From contig NZ_LAXJ01000034.1 in NCBI RefSeq assembly GCF_001441615.1, forward strand, positions 1 to 42,469: DNA of 42,469 bases, in the 5' to 3' direction. The stretch is from Roseovarius atlanticus (lineage in GTDB: Bacteria > Pseudomonadota > Alphaproteobacteria > Rhodobacterales > Rhodobacteraceae). Below are positions 1 to 8,046 of this stretch, piece by piece (within the stretch, counting starts at the first letter, position 1; each line of letters opens with the position of its first letter). The translations under genes were made by a program, and so were the position numbers. The notes under the pieces are model-generated. The model ran no database searches. It was given only the letters and a program-made list of their open reading frames with translations, and was not told the origin of the DNA.

Positions 1-329
1 CCGCGCTCGACCACCGCCAGAGCATGCGCCCAGGTCCGCGTGCCTTCGATAAAGCTACGCGTGCCGTCGATGGGGTCGACGATGAACACCCTGTCGCGCG
101 ACAGCCGCTCGGGCGTGTCTGCGCTTTCTTCAGACAGCCAGCCGTAGTCCGGGCGGGCGCCACGCAACTGCTCGAACAGCACCTCGTTCACCGCCAGGTC
201 GGCCTCGGTCACCGGCCCCGCACCGCCCGGCTTGTCCCAGACCCGCGCCTCGGGCCCGGTATAGCGACAGGCCACTTCGCCCGCCGCCCGCGCCGCCGCG
301 ATCAGCAGATCCAGCTCAGTTGCCGGCAA
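1..329 (-). CDS. Inositol monophosphatase family protein (CysQ/SuhB-like), 3' end outside window
   Basis: Reading leftwards from a TTG at 329, an open frame runs off the window edge; about 109 residues are visible. The metal-binding signature VDPIDGT is present about 20 residues before the edge, preceded by WLSEES, which supplies the conserved acidic metal ligands. These mark the Mg-dependent phosphatase family that includes inositol-1-phosphatase and 3'(2'),5'-bisphosphate nucleotidase; I cannot tell which substrate applies. The start is a choice: TTG at 329 has GAAGGA about seven bases upstream and overlaps the end of pmbA (stop at 316), so the two genes look translationally coupled. No ATG fits in the visible upstream frame before a stop. 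The C-terminal part is missing only because the window ends. Confidence 0.85.
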   Translation of the reverse strand, partial: MPATELDLLIAAARAAGEVACRYTGPEARVWDKPGGAGPVTEADLAVNEVLFEQLRGARPDYGWLSEESADTPERLSRDRVFIVDPIDGTRSFIEGTRTWAHALAVVER

Positions 330-1659
330 GGGTCAGTCCTTCGACCAGCAGCGACGGCACCACGCGTGATTTCCAGGGCCGCGCGTCATTGGCCGGAATG
401 ATCCCGCGCAGCATTTCCGGCAGGCTGCCCGCGATTGTGCATTCGTTCACCGGAAAGGCGATCTCGCCCTTCTCGATCCAGAACCCCGACGCGCCCCGCG
501 AATAATCGCCCGTGTTGGGATTGATCGTCGAGCCGATCATGGACGTCACCAGCAGGCCCGTGCCCATCTCAGCCATCAGCTCTTCGCGGCTCTTGTCACC
601 CTGCGTCAGCGCCACGTTGGTCGACAGCGGCGACGGCACCGAGGACGGCGCCCGCCGCGCATGACCCGTCGACGGCAGACCCAGCTTGCGGCCCGTGGCC
701 AGGTCCAAAATCCACGACTTCAGAACCCCGTCCTCAACCAAGGCGCGCCTTGCCACCGGCAACCCTTCGGCATCGAACGGCTGAGAGCCAAGCGCGCGGG
801 GGCGCAGCGGATCGTCGATCAGCGACAGCGCGTCTGGCAGCACGGGCTCGCCCATCCGGTTCATCAGCCACGACGCCCCGCGCGACACCGCGCCACCGTT
901 GATCGCGGCCAGAAGATGCCCGATCAGGCTCGCCGCCACACGCTCGTCGTAGAGCACCGGATACGACCCGGTATAAGGCTTCTTCGCGTCCAGCATCGCA
1001 GCGGCACGTTCCCCCGCGCGCGTGCCGATCTCCTCGGGCGTGCGCAGATCGGCGGCGAACACGCGCGTATCCGCATCGTAATCACGCTGCATCCCTGTAC
1101 CCTGCCCGGCGATTGCCACGGCGCTCAGGCTGCGGGCGCTGCTGGTGAACCCGCCCGAGAACCCGTTCGTGGCCGCCATGTGCATGTGCTCGACCTCGTG
1201 ATCCGCCGATGCCTGCACCTGGGTCACGCCGTCCACGGCCATTGCGGCGGCTTCCAGCGCCAGCGCGGCCTCCTGCATGTCGGGCGCCGCCGGTTCCGAG
1301 CCGGGGTCGTGCAGTTCCAGTGCCGCGACGTCCCAATCCTGCGCCAGCTGCTCCGGCGCCGCCAGCCCCGCGAACTGGTCTTGGGGCGCCTCACGCGCCA
1401 TCGCCACCGCGCGTTCGGCCAGCATCGCAAGCGTTTCCTCGCGCGTATCCGACGCCCCGACACAGGCCTGACGTTGCCCTACGAAAACCCGCAAGCCAAC
1501 CTCGACGCGTTCCGACCGTTCCGCCTGTTCCAGGGTGCCCGCCCGCACGTTGATGCTCTGGGTTCTTCTTTCGACGGCCACCGCATCCGCGGCATCCGCC
1601 CCGGCCTTGCGGGCCGCAGACAACAGCGCTTCGGTCAGGGTTTCCGGGGAAAGGGCCAT
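316..1659 (-). CDS. pmbA: TldD/PmbA family protein, PmbA (TldE) subunit
   Basis: 447-residue protein of the TldD/TldE family. TldE (PmbA) is the partner of the metalloprotease TldD; the complex degrades or matures peptides in the cytoplasm, for example microcin and CcdA processing in E. coli. This protein has the PmbA-type C-terminal half: the stretch with STINPNTGDYSRGASGFW, then FPVNECTIAGSL, then the closing region ending VEGLTLAGN. No HExxxH zinc motif is seen, as expected for the TldE rather than the TldD subunit. ATG at 1659 is preferred over the upstream in-frame ATG at 1683 because AGGAG lies six bases before it. The following phosphatase gene starts inside its last codons. TldD itself is not in the window. 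Confidence 0.9.
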   Translation of the reverse strand: MALSPETLTEALLSAARKAGADAADAVAVERRTQSINVRAGTLEQAERSERVEVGLRVFVGQRQACVGASDTREETLAMLAERAVAMAREAPQDQFAGLAAPEQLAQDWDVAALELHDPGSEPAAPDMQEAALALEAAAMAVDGVTQVQASADHEVEHMHMAATNGFSGGFTSSARSLSAVAIAGQGTGMQRDYDADTRVFAADLRTPEEIGTRAGERAAAMLDAKKPYTGSYPVLYDERVAASLIGHLLAAINGGAVSRGASWLMNRMGEPVLPDALSLIDDPLRPRALGSQPFDAEGLPVARRALVEDGVLKSWILDLATGRKLGLPSTGHARRAPSSVPSPLSTNVALTQGDKSREELMAEMGTGLLVTSMIGSTINPNTGDYSRGASGFWIEKGEIAFPVNECTIAGSLPEMLRGIIPANDARPWKSRVVPSLLVEGLTLAGN

Positions 1660-1771
1660 CAAGGTCTCCTGGCTGCGCCGCACCGGTCAGGCATAGCGGC
1701 GTCATGGGGAAATAGGGTCGAGGTCCGATCTACTGCGCCGCCGGAACGGGCGCAAGCCATGCGGGGCGCGA

Positions 1772-3295
1772 TCAGCGCATACGCTGACCGTTCACCGTCA
1801 CCTGTCCGTCGGGCATGATCTCGACCTCCGCGCGCACCGCGTCGCCGTCGCCTTCCACCGGCGTGGTGAACATGCCCATCATCATCCGGGCCGACATCGC
1901 GTCATCGGTCGTCAGAACACCGGCCTCGGTCAGCCGGTCCAGCAGGGCCTGGGCGCCGGTCAGTTCGAACGTGGCGTCCCCTTCGGTCGCCGGGACCCCG
2001 TCAACGGTCCGCGGAGCAACATGATCGAACCGCACCGCGCCCTTTCCTGTCAGTTCCGCATCCCAGAACCGGGCCTCCAACGCCCTCAGGTCCAACGTCT
2101 CGATCGACACCGGCAAGGGCCCGTTGAACGATTGGCCCAACGCAGCGAGGTCGAACAACGTCTCCAGAAGAATCGCCGTGCCGCCCAGATCGACCTTCAG
2201 GTCCGCCGTTTGCCGCGGAAGCTCTTCCGTCATAAAGAAAGCGGTCCAGGTCTCTTCGGACAGTGTCAGCCCGTCCAGCTCGACACGCAGCGCGTACTGC
2301 TGCGGCTCGACCGCCCGCAGGACAGGCATTGCCAGGTCCAACAGAATCCGCGCCGCCTCGACATCCACGCTGATGCCCAACACTTCGTCCGTTATCTGCA
2401 TCGCGGCCGTGTCCGACCCGGACACCACATGCAAACCGTCGCCCGTCAGCGTGAAGATGCCCGTGATATTGCTCCACCGTGTCTCGCTGGAAGCGATCTG
2501 CTCGCCGGCACTCCACTCGTAATCCTCGTCAAAGCCGGTCTTTGCCGCAGCCTCGTGCCGCAGCATCATCCCGGCCTCTGCCAGCTCCGGCAGGCGGTCC
2601 AGCGCAGGACCGCCGCGCGGCAGGCGCAGCTCGGTCAGGGTTTCGACCTCGTCGCGGCTCAGAGTGCCTCCAAGGCCCTGCGCGGTGGTCTCATCACCGA
2701 AGCCATAGTCGATCACCACCTGCCCGGCCACGCCGCGGCGCGTGAAGTCCAGCCAACCGTCGCCGATCCGGCTGGTCTGCGTGATATCGAACCCCGATTG
2801 CAGATACCGGTACCCGGCTGGAAAGGGCTTTCCCAAAAGCCCGTATTCGGTCATCTCGATCTCGAAGCTATCGCCGCTCCAGCCGGTCTCGATGCCCGCG
2901 TCGGTCTCGCGCATCCGCACGCTGACATCCGTCATCCGCCAGGCGAACGCGCCCGCAGAGGTGAACGCCGATGCTGCGTCTTCGGTCGCGGAAATGCTGA
3001 AGGGCATGGTCTCGGCGGTCGGCAGATGCACCACTATTTCGCCCGCGTCCGACACGAAACGCGGACCGGGCAATTGCAGGTTCATCTCCAGCGGCAGTCC
3101 CGGAACCTGCATCGACAGAAAGATCGGCCCCACCGCCAGCGCATCGCCCTCGGGCACGGCGTCGGCCTCCCAGTCAAGGCCCAGCGCCTCGAACTGGGCC
3201 GTCCAGACGCCCCACGCCTCCTCGACCGTCAGGTCTGCAAGCGCGGCCTGCGGCGCACAGAGCGCCGCCGCCGCAAGGACCTGCCAAACCCTCAC
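1772..3295 (-). CDS. DUF2125 domain protein, paralogue 1 of 3
   Basis: 507-residue exported protein of unknown function (DUF2125 type). The N-terminus VRVWQVLAAAALCAPQAALA is a typical signal peptide ending in A-L-A, so the mature protein should be periplasmic. The body is a beta-rich, acidic sequence resembling the two genes upstream; all three end in a near-identical block (RMMMGMF, then DGQVTVNGQRMR in this copy). The start is probably GTG at 3295, four bases after the stop of paralogue 2, with GGTGA just before it; no ATG is suitably placed. The tight spacing suggests co-translation with paralogue 2. This copy is the most divergent of the three, with longer insertions in the middle. Molecular function is unknown. 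Confidence 0.8.
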   Translation of the reverse strand: MRVWQVLAAAALCAPQAALADLTVEEAWGVWTAQFEALGLDWEADAVPEGDALAVGPIFLSMQVPGLPLEMNLQLPGPRFVSDAGEIVVHLPTAETMPFSISATEDAASAFTSAGAFAWRMTDVSVRMRETDAGIETGWSGDSFEIEMTEYGLLGKPFPAGYRYLQSGFDITQTSRIGDGWLDFTRRGVAGQVVIDYGFGDETTAQGLGGTLSRDEVETLTELRLPRGGPALDRLPELAEAGMMLRHEAAAKTGFDEDYEWSAGEQIASSETRWSNITGIFTLTGDGLHVVSGSDTAAMQITDEVLGISVDVEAARILLDLAMPVLRAVEPQQYALRVELDGLTLSEETWTAFFMTEELPRQTADLKVDLGGTAILLETLFDLAALGQSFNGPLPVSIETLDLRALEARFWDAELTGKGAVRFDHVAPRTVDGVPATEGDATFELTGAQALLDRLTEAGVLTTDDAMSARMMMGMFTTPVEGDGDAVRAEVEIMPDGQVTVNGQRMR

Positions 3296-3299
3296 CGGC

Positions 3300-4820
3300 T
3301 CACCGCAGCCGCTGGCCGTTGGCAAGCACCTGGCCATCCTCGGTCACCTCGATGGTCGAGGTGATCACGTCCTCGCCCTCGCCGGGCGTGCCGAACATGC
3401 CCAGCATCATGCGGGTGCCCATGGCCTGCTCCTCGGGGACCAGCCCCATCGCGACCAGCGTGTCGATCAGGCCGTTGGCACCGCTGACGCGCAGATCGAC
3501 GCTGCCACTCGGCGCGGGCACTCCGGGAAAGGTCTCAAAATCCTCATTGTCGATTTCGAAGGCACCGCTGCCGGTGACCTCGGCGCCCACGGCGCGCACC
3601 ACCAGTTCGTTCAATTCAACGTTTTCGATCCGGCCCAGTGTCTCTTCGGTCGGGGACACCTGCATCATCCGCATGATATCCAGCGGATCGCGGCTCAGCG
3701 CCGCCTCGCCCGACAGGTCCAGCACCACCGTCATCGGGTCGCGCGGCAATTGCTCTTGCGGGTCGAACAGGGCCCAGATCGCCTCGTCCAGCGACACCTC
3801 TTCCAGCGTCATCCGCAACTCCACCGGCACCGCGCCATCGGTCTCGGTCACCGGCGCCACGATCCGGCCCTCGCTGCGTCCGATCTGGCCCGCAATCGGA
3901 AAAGGCAGGTCCGGCGGCATCAGGAACTCGAACGCGAAATCGGTATAGACCCCGCTCATCGACAGCCCGTCTTCGCCCAGCGCAATGTCGTTGCTCTCCA
4001 TCGTATAGGCGGTGGTCTGGCGCATCTCCATGTCCTCGACCGTCGTCACCGTGGTGCCATCCACCTGCATCCCGCCGGTCTTGGCCACAAGCATCAGCCC
4101 GGCCCGCAGCGCGTCATCCAGGTTCAGAAGGTCAACCTGCCCCGCCGGGATGGCCATCTCCACTTCCGACGTGCCGCCTGTCATCTTTTGCGTGCCGCTT
4201 GACACCGCACCTTCCGGGTCGCTGAATTTCGTGTCGAAGGTCATGCTGTCCGAGGTCGTGGACATGGCCACTTTCACGATATCGCCTTCGGTGATCACGT
4301 ACCGGCTGGTCCCGGTCAGCGTGCCTTCGACGGACACGTCAAGCACGCCTTCGTCCGGCACGGTGAACTCGGTCAGGGCGAACCGCGCATCTTCGAACGC
4401 GCCTTCATACGTCACCTGGCCCGGCTCTCCGGTGGCGATGGTCGGCGTATCGAAGCCTTCGTAGGTCAAGGACGCCGACATCACCTCGCCTTCGTCCGGC
4501 ATGGTAAAGGTGATCTCTGCCGTCATGCCATCGGGATAAGCCAGCGCCACGCTGCCATCTCCCTGCTCGGTCAGGGTAAAGCCGTTCGAACTCAGCCGCG
4601 CCACACCCGCATCCATCGGCAACGCATAGGTCATGACCATGCTCTCGACCCGCAGGCTGTCACCCTCGCGCACCGGCTCGGCCGTGACGTCAAAGCCAAA
4701 GGCGCGGGCCGGGGCCATCATGTTGGTCAGCACGTCATCTGCGGTCACATCGGCAAATGCCGCCATTGGCACCACGGACGAGGCGCTCAGGATTACTGGA
4801 AAAACGCGGAAGTACGTCAT
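3300..4820 (-). CDS. DUF2125 domain protein, paralogue 2 of 3
   Basis: 506-residue exported protein. The start MTYFRVFPVILS begins a signal peptide cleaved after A-F-A; ATG at 4820 has AAGGG eight bases upstream, and an in-frame GTG at 4829 has no site. After the signal comes the family opening VTADDVLTNMM, then many beta-type segments rich in D, E and T, a conserved region with LPRDPMTVVLDLSGEA, and the shared C-terminal block TRMMLGMF followed by DGQVLANGQRLR. Closest in sequence to paralogue 3. It lies 89 bases downstream of paralogue 3 with a GC hairpin between them, and four bases upstream of paralogue 1. No catalytic motif is apparent; a structural or binding role in the cell envelope is possible but is inference. 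Confidence 0.82.
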   Translation of the reverse strand: MTYFRVFPVILSASSVVPMAAFADVTADDVLTNMMAPARAFGFDVTAEPVREGDSLRVESMVMTYALPMDAGVARLSSNGFTLTEQGDGSVALAYPDGMTAEITFTMPDEGEVMSASLTYEGFDTPTIATGEPGQVTYEGAFEDARFALTEFTVPDEGVLDVSVEGTLTGTSRYVITEGDIVKVAMSTTSDSMTFDTKFSDPEGAVSSGTQKMTGGTSEVEMAIPAGQVDLLNLDDALRAGLMLVAKTGGMQVDGTTVTTVEDMEMRQTTAYTMESNDIALGEDGLSMSGVYTDFAFEFLMPPDLPFPIAGQIGRSEGRIVAPVTETDGAVPVELRMTLEEVSLDEAIWALFDPQEQLPRDPMTVVLDLSGEAALSRDPLDIMRMMQVSPTEETLGRIENVELNELVVRAVGAEVTGSGAFEIDNEDFETFPGVPAPSGSVDLRVSGANGLIDTLVAMGLVPEEQAMGTRMMLGMFGTPGEGEDVITSTIEVTEDGQVLANGQRLR

Positions 4821-4861
4821 CGGGATCACCCTTCGTCAGTTTTCAATCGTCAAAAGCACGA

Positions 4862-4882
4862 GGGGCCGGATCACCCGGCCCC
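4862..4882 (-). terminator. GC hairpin between DUF2125 paralogues 3 and 2
   Basis: Perfect 8-bp inverted repeat GGGGCCGG/CCGGCCCC with a 5-nt loop, 28 bases after the stop of paralogue 3. On the minus strand it is followed by TCGTGCTTTTG, a weak T-tract, so it may be a partial terminator or an mRNA 3'-end stabiliser between the two paralogues. Confidence 0.5.
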
Positions 4883-4909
4883 CGCAGATTTCGCAAGTCT
4901 TGCCCCGGA

Positions 4910-6451
4910 TCAGCGCAGGCGCTGCCCGTTGGCCAGAACCTGGCCGTCGCTCTTGACCTCGATGGTCGAGGTCAGCGTGTCCTCGCCGTCGCCGGGAACC
5001 GCGAACATGCCCATCATCATGCGCACGCCCATCGCCTGTTCCTCGGGCACAAGGCCCATGGCGATCAGCGTATCCAGCAGACCGTTCGCGCCGGTCAGCC
5101 GCAGATCGACCGACCCGTCCGGCGCCGGCATCCCGTTGAACGTCTCCAGATCGGTATTGTCGAAGGTGAACGCCCCCTCGCCGGTCAGTTCCGCACCCGC
5201 GGCGCTGACCGTCAGCGTATTGAGGTCCAGCGTGTTCAGCTCGCCCGGCATCCCCAGCTCACCGGTCTCGGCCGCTTCCATCTGCTCGGGGTCGAGCAGG
5301 TCGAAGAACAGCTTGGCCGTCCCGGTCAGATCAAGGTCGATCGTCGCCGGGTCGTGCGGCAGCTGGCCGGTGGGGTCGAAAATGCCCCAGATCATGTCCG
5401 ACATGGTGAAATCGCCCAGCGTCAGGCCCATGGCGAAATCCTGCTCTTCCTCGCTCTTGGCGACGGGCATGGTCAGGTTGAACGCGGCGGTGCCAAAGGC
5501 GACCTCGACCGGCAGCGGGATATCCCCGCCGGCCATGTTCAGGTTCATGTTGCTGGCCGACAGGTCATAGGTCAGACCGTCGCCGCCCAGCGCGACAGTG
5601 ATCTCGCCACCGTCCGAACTGGTCGTCCCTTCGGTCGTCTGCGGCGGATCGACCAGCGTGAATTCGGTCGATCCTTCGGAATAGGACATCGTCACGTCCA
5701 TATCGAACCCGTTCTCGATCGACGCGCCCATGTTGGCAGGGTCCATTTCCAGCGGCATCGCGCCGTTGGCCGCGACGGTCATGCCGGCGAACTGGCCTTT
5801 CAGCATGATCTCCCCGCCACCGCCCTCTGGCTCGTCAATGTCGACGGTATAATTCACCGGACCCGTGGTCATCTTCTGCTCGGAGGTGCGCAGATTGCCG
5901 ATCTTCATCGTGGTCGTGCCATTGACGTCGGCGATCCGGAACTCGACCGTGCCAAGGTCGATCGTTTCACCCTCGACCGTAAGATCGTTCAGGATCATGG
6001 CGACTTCGTCAGCCGAATAATTGTAGAGCAGGTCATCGGGATTGCCCGACGCCGTCATCTCAAGCCCCGTGGTGTCGTATTGCAGACCGACGTTGAAGTC
6101 TTCGGCATCCGGCGACTCCACGCTCACGTTCATCGGCATCGACGCAGGCAAGGTGATCGAAACGGTGCCGTCGCCATTGTCCGTAAACGTCATCTCGCCC
6201 ATGTTGACCGAGATCGTCGCATCCTCTTCCGGGATGGCCATCGACATGGTGATGTTCGACACGGTCAGCGCGTCGCCAGACTGGTTTTCATCCCCGCTCA
6301 CCTCGTAGCCCGAACTGGCCAGGTATCCCTGCCAGTCGGCCCAGACATCCGCGGGTGTCACATCCGCCTGCGCGCTTCCCGCGGCAAGGGCCAGACCGAT
6401 GGCGGTTGCGGTGCCGAAGCAGGCCTCGCGCGGTGTACCCAAAACTCTCAT
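4910..6451 (-). CDS. DUF2125 domain protein, paralogue 3 of 3 (first in the cluster)
   Basis: 513-residue exported protein, the promoter-proximal member of the DUF2125 trio. ATG at 6451 (MRVLGTPREA) is preceded by AAAGGA; the open frame continues upstream to 6508 without a ribosome site. A signal peptide with a hydrophobic core (TAIGLALAAGSAQA) precedes the mature start DVTPADVWADWQ, which matches the opening of the other two copies. The rest is acidic and beta-rich with repeated TVSI/TLPA-type strands. The C-terminus (VRMMMGMF, then DGQVLANGQRLR) is nearly identical to paralogue 2. The three genes most likely arose by tandem duplication in one operon. Divergent from the SDR gene, with a shared 164-base promoter region. 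Confidence 0.85.
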   Translation of the reverse strand: MRVLGTPREACFGTATAIGLALAAGSAQADVTPADVWADWQGYLASSGYEVSGDENQSGDALTVSNITMSMAIPEEDATISVNMGEMTFTDNGDGTVSITLPASMPMNVSVESPDAEDFNVGLQYDTTGLEMTASGNPDDLLYNYSADEVAMILNDLTVEGETIDLGTVEFRIADVNGTTTMKIGNLRTSEQKMTTGPVNYTVDIDEPEGGGGEIMLKGQFAGMTVAANGAMPLEMDPANMGASIENGFDMDVTMSYSEGSTEFTLVDPPQTTEGTTSSDGGEITVALGGDGLTYDLSASNMNLNMAGGDIPLPVEVAFGTAAFNLTMPVAKSEEEQDFAMGLTLGDFTMSDMIWGIFDPTGQLPHDPATIDLDLTGTAKLFFDLLDPEQMEAAETGELGMPGELNTLDLNTLTVSAAGAELTGEGAFTFDNTDLETFNGMPAPDGSVDLRLTGANGLLDTLIAMGLVPEEQAMGVRMMMGMFAVPGDGEDTLTSTIEVKSDGQVLANGQRLR

Positions 6452-6615
6452 GTAGAATCCTTTCGTGTTGGAAATCCCTGCTTTGCTCCAGCTTCCGCCG
6501 TAGTGCAATCGGGGTCAAGGGGGGTAATCCCTGCCTTGCGCTGGACCTCGCTGACCACAGGCGATAGCTCTGGCCCAAGCGTATGTCACCGCAGCCACGA
6601 AAAGGGTTCAATGCC

Positions 6616-7359
6616 ATGCAAGACAAAACCGTGCTTATCACCGGCGCCAGCCGTGGCATCGGCGCCGCCACCGCCCGCCACTTCGCCGCGCTCGGGGCCA
6701 ACGTGGTGCTTGCCGCCCGCAGCACCTCGGCACTCGAAGACATCGCGTCCGAAATCGGTGACCGTGCGCTGGCCGTGTCCTGCGATGTCAGCCGCTACGA
6801 CGACGTCAAGGCCGCCGTCACCGCCGTCACCGAGCGTTTCGGCGGGCTCGACGTTCTGATCGGCAACGCCGGCGTGATCGAACCCATCGCGCATCTCTCA
6901 GAGGTCGACCCGGACGAATGGGACAAGGTCATCGACATCAACCTCAAGGGCGTCTTCCACGGGATGCGCGCCGCCCTGCCGGTGATGAAAGAGGCCGGCT
7001 CGGGGACCATCATCACCATCAGCTCAGGTGCCGCCACCAGCGCACTCGAAGGCTGGAGCCACTATTGCGCCTCCAAGGCCGCCGCATTGATGCTGACCCG
7101 CGCCGCCGACAAGGAAAACCGCGATCACGGCATCCGCGTGCTGGGTCTGTCGCCCGGCACGGTGGCCACCGACATGCAGCACCAGATCAAGGCCAGCGGC
7201 ATGAATCCCGTGGCCCAGCTCGACTGGTCCGATCACATCCCGCCCGACTGGCCCGCCCGGGCGCTGGCCTGGATGTGCACGTCCCAGGCCGATGGCTGGC
7301 TGGGTCAGGACATCAGCCTGCGCAACGAGGACATCCGCCTCGCGGTGGGCCTGACATGA
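6616..7359 (+). CDS. Short-chain dehydrogenase/reductase (SDR)
   Basis: 247-residue classical SDR, a cytoplasmic NAD(P)-dependent oxidoreductase. The cofactor motif TGASRGIG is at residues 9-16, the NNAG-equivalent reads GNAG, the catalytic serine lies in ISSGAAT, and the YxxxK pair is Y150/K154. The C-terminal part contains LSPGTVATDM, typical of the substrate and cofactor lid. The ATG at 6616 follows AAAGGG with about nine bases spacing; an ATG five bases earlier is out of frame. The stop overlaps the start of the next gene (ATGA), so the two are translationally coupled. With the crotonase-fold partner it may act on a CoA thioester or related acid, but the substrate cannot be read from the sequence. 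Confidence 0.9.
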   Translation: MQDKTVLITGASRGIGAATARHFAALGANVVLAARSTSALEDIASEIGDRALAVSCDVSRYDDVKAAVTAVTERFGGLDVLIGNAGVIEPIAHLSEVDPDEWDKVIDINLKGVFHGMRAALPVMKEAGSGTIITISSGAATSALEGWSHYCASKAAALMLTRAADKENRDHGIRVLGLSPGTVATDMQHQIKASGMNPVAQLDWSDHIPPDWPARALAWMCTSQADGWLGQDISLRNEDIRLAVGLT

Positions 7360-7970
7360 TCGACCTCGACAAATCCGGCGACGGCCTCTGGACCGTCACG
7401 CTCAACCGGCCCGACAAGGCCAATTCGCTCACCCATGCCATGCTGACCGAGCTCGCGGACATCGCCGAGGCCGCCACCGAGGCCCGCGCGTTGGTCCTGA
7501 CCGGCCGCGGCAAGGCGTTCTCTGCGGGCATGGACCTTGAGGCCGCCAAGTCCGGCCTGCCCACCGACCCGGTGTGGGAGCGCCTCTCGGGCGCGCTTTC
7601 GGTCCTTCCCTGCCTGACCATCGCCGCGCTCAACGGCACCGTCGCGGGCGGGGCCATGGGCATGGTTCTGGCCTGCGACCTGCGCATCGCGGTGCCGGGC
7701 ACCAAGGTCTTCTACCCGGTGATGAAACTTGGGTTTCTGCCGCAGCCCTCAGATCCGGGGCGCCTGACGCGGCTGATCGGCCCGTCGCGCGCCAAGATGA
7801 TCCTGATGGCGGGCCAGAAGATCGACACCGACACCGCGCACAAATGGGGCCTGATCGACCAGGTGACCGAGCCCGGCGCGCTGCTGTCCACGGCCCGCGA
7901 CCTCGCGACCGACGCACTGTCGGCCACACCCGATCACGCGGCAGGCATCAAGCACCTCTGCCGCCCCTGA
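7356..7970 (+). CDS. Crotonase-fold (enoyl-CoA hydratase/isomerase family) protein without hydratase glutamates
   Basis: 204 residues, about 50 shorter than a typical enoyl-CoA hydratase, the missing part being the C-terminal helices. The oxyanion-hole elements are present: KAFSAGMDL (residues 53-61) and NGTVAGGA (93-100). The two catalytic glutamates of true hydratases are replaced: the position matching rat Glu144 is G102 (GGAMGMVLACD), and that matching Glu164 is V122 (YPVMKLGF). It is therefore unlikely to hydrate enoyl-CoA; an isomerase, hydrolase or other crotonase reaction is possible. It starts inside the SDR stop codon (ATGA overlap) and ends six bases before a triple palindrome array. 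Family assignment is firm, reaction unknown. Confidence 0.85.
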   Translation: MIDLDKSGDGLWTVTLNRPDKANSLTHAMLTELADIAEAATEARALVLTGRGKAFSAGMDLEAAKSGLPTDPVWERLSGALSVLPCLTIAALNGTVAGGAMGMVLACDLRIAVPGTKVFYPVMKLGFLPQPSDPGRLTRLIGPSRAKMILMAGQKIDTDTAHKWGLIDQVTEPGALLSTARDLATDALSATPDHAAGIKHLCRP

Positions 7971-7975
7971 GCGCG

Positions 7976-8043
7976 CCGGAATTTACGTAAATTCCGGGAT
8001 AGAAAATACGCATTTTCTATTCCGTTTTCCGCGCGGAAAACGG
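7976..8043. repeat. Array of three 22-nt palindromes at 23-nt period (array A)
   Basis: Three palindromes lie head to tail with single-base separators. The first, 7976-7997, is perfect with half-site CCGGAATTTAC. The second, 7999-8020, has half-site ATAGAAAATAC with one central mismatch. The third, 8022-8043, is perfect with half-site CCGTTTTCCGC. Starts are at 7976, 7999 and 8022. The array fills the whole gap between two convergent genes (stops at 7970 and 8047). Each unit can form a hairpin with a 9-bp stem and 4-nt loop in RNA of either strand; there is no U-tract, so it is not a classical intrinsic terminator. Confidence 0.9.
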
Positions 8044-8046
8044 CGC

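Noticed and set aside
7976..8043. Reading the periodic palindromes as a short CRISPR array
   Set aside because: The units are not identical repeats, there are no 30-40-nt spacers and no cas genes. The period is 23 nt with single-base separators.
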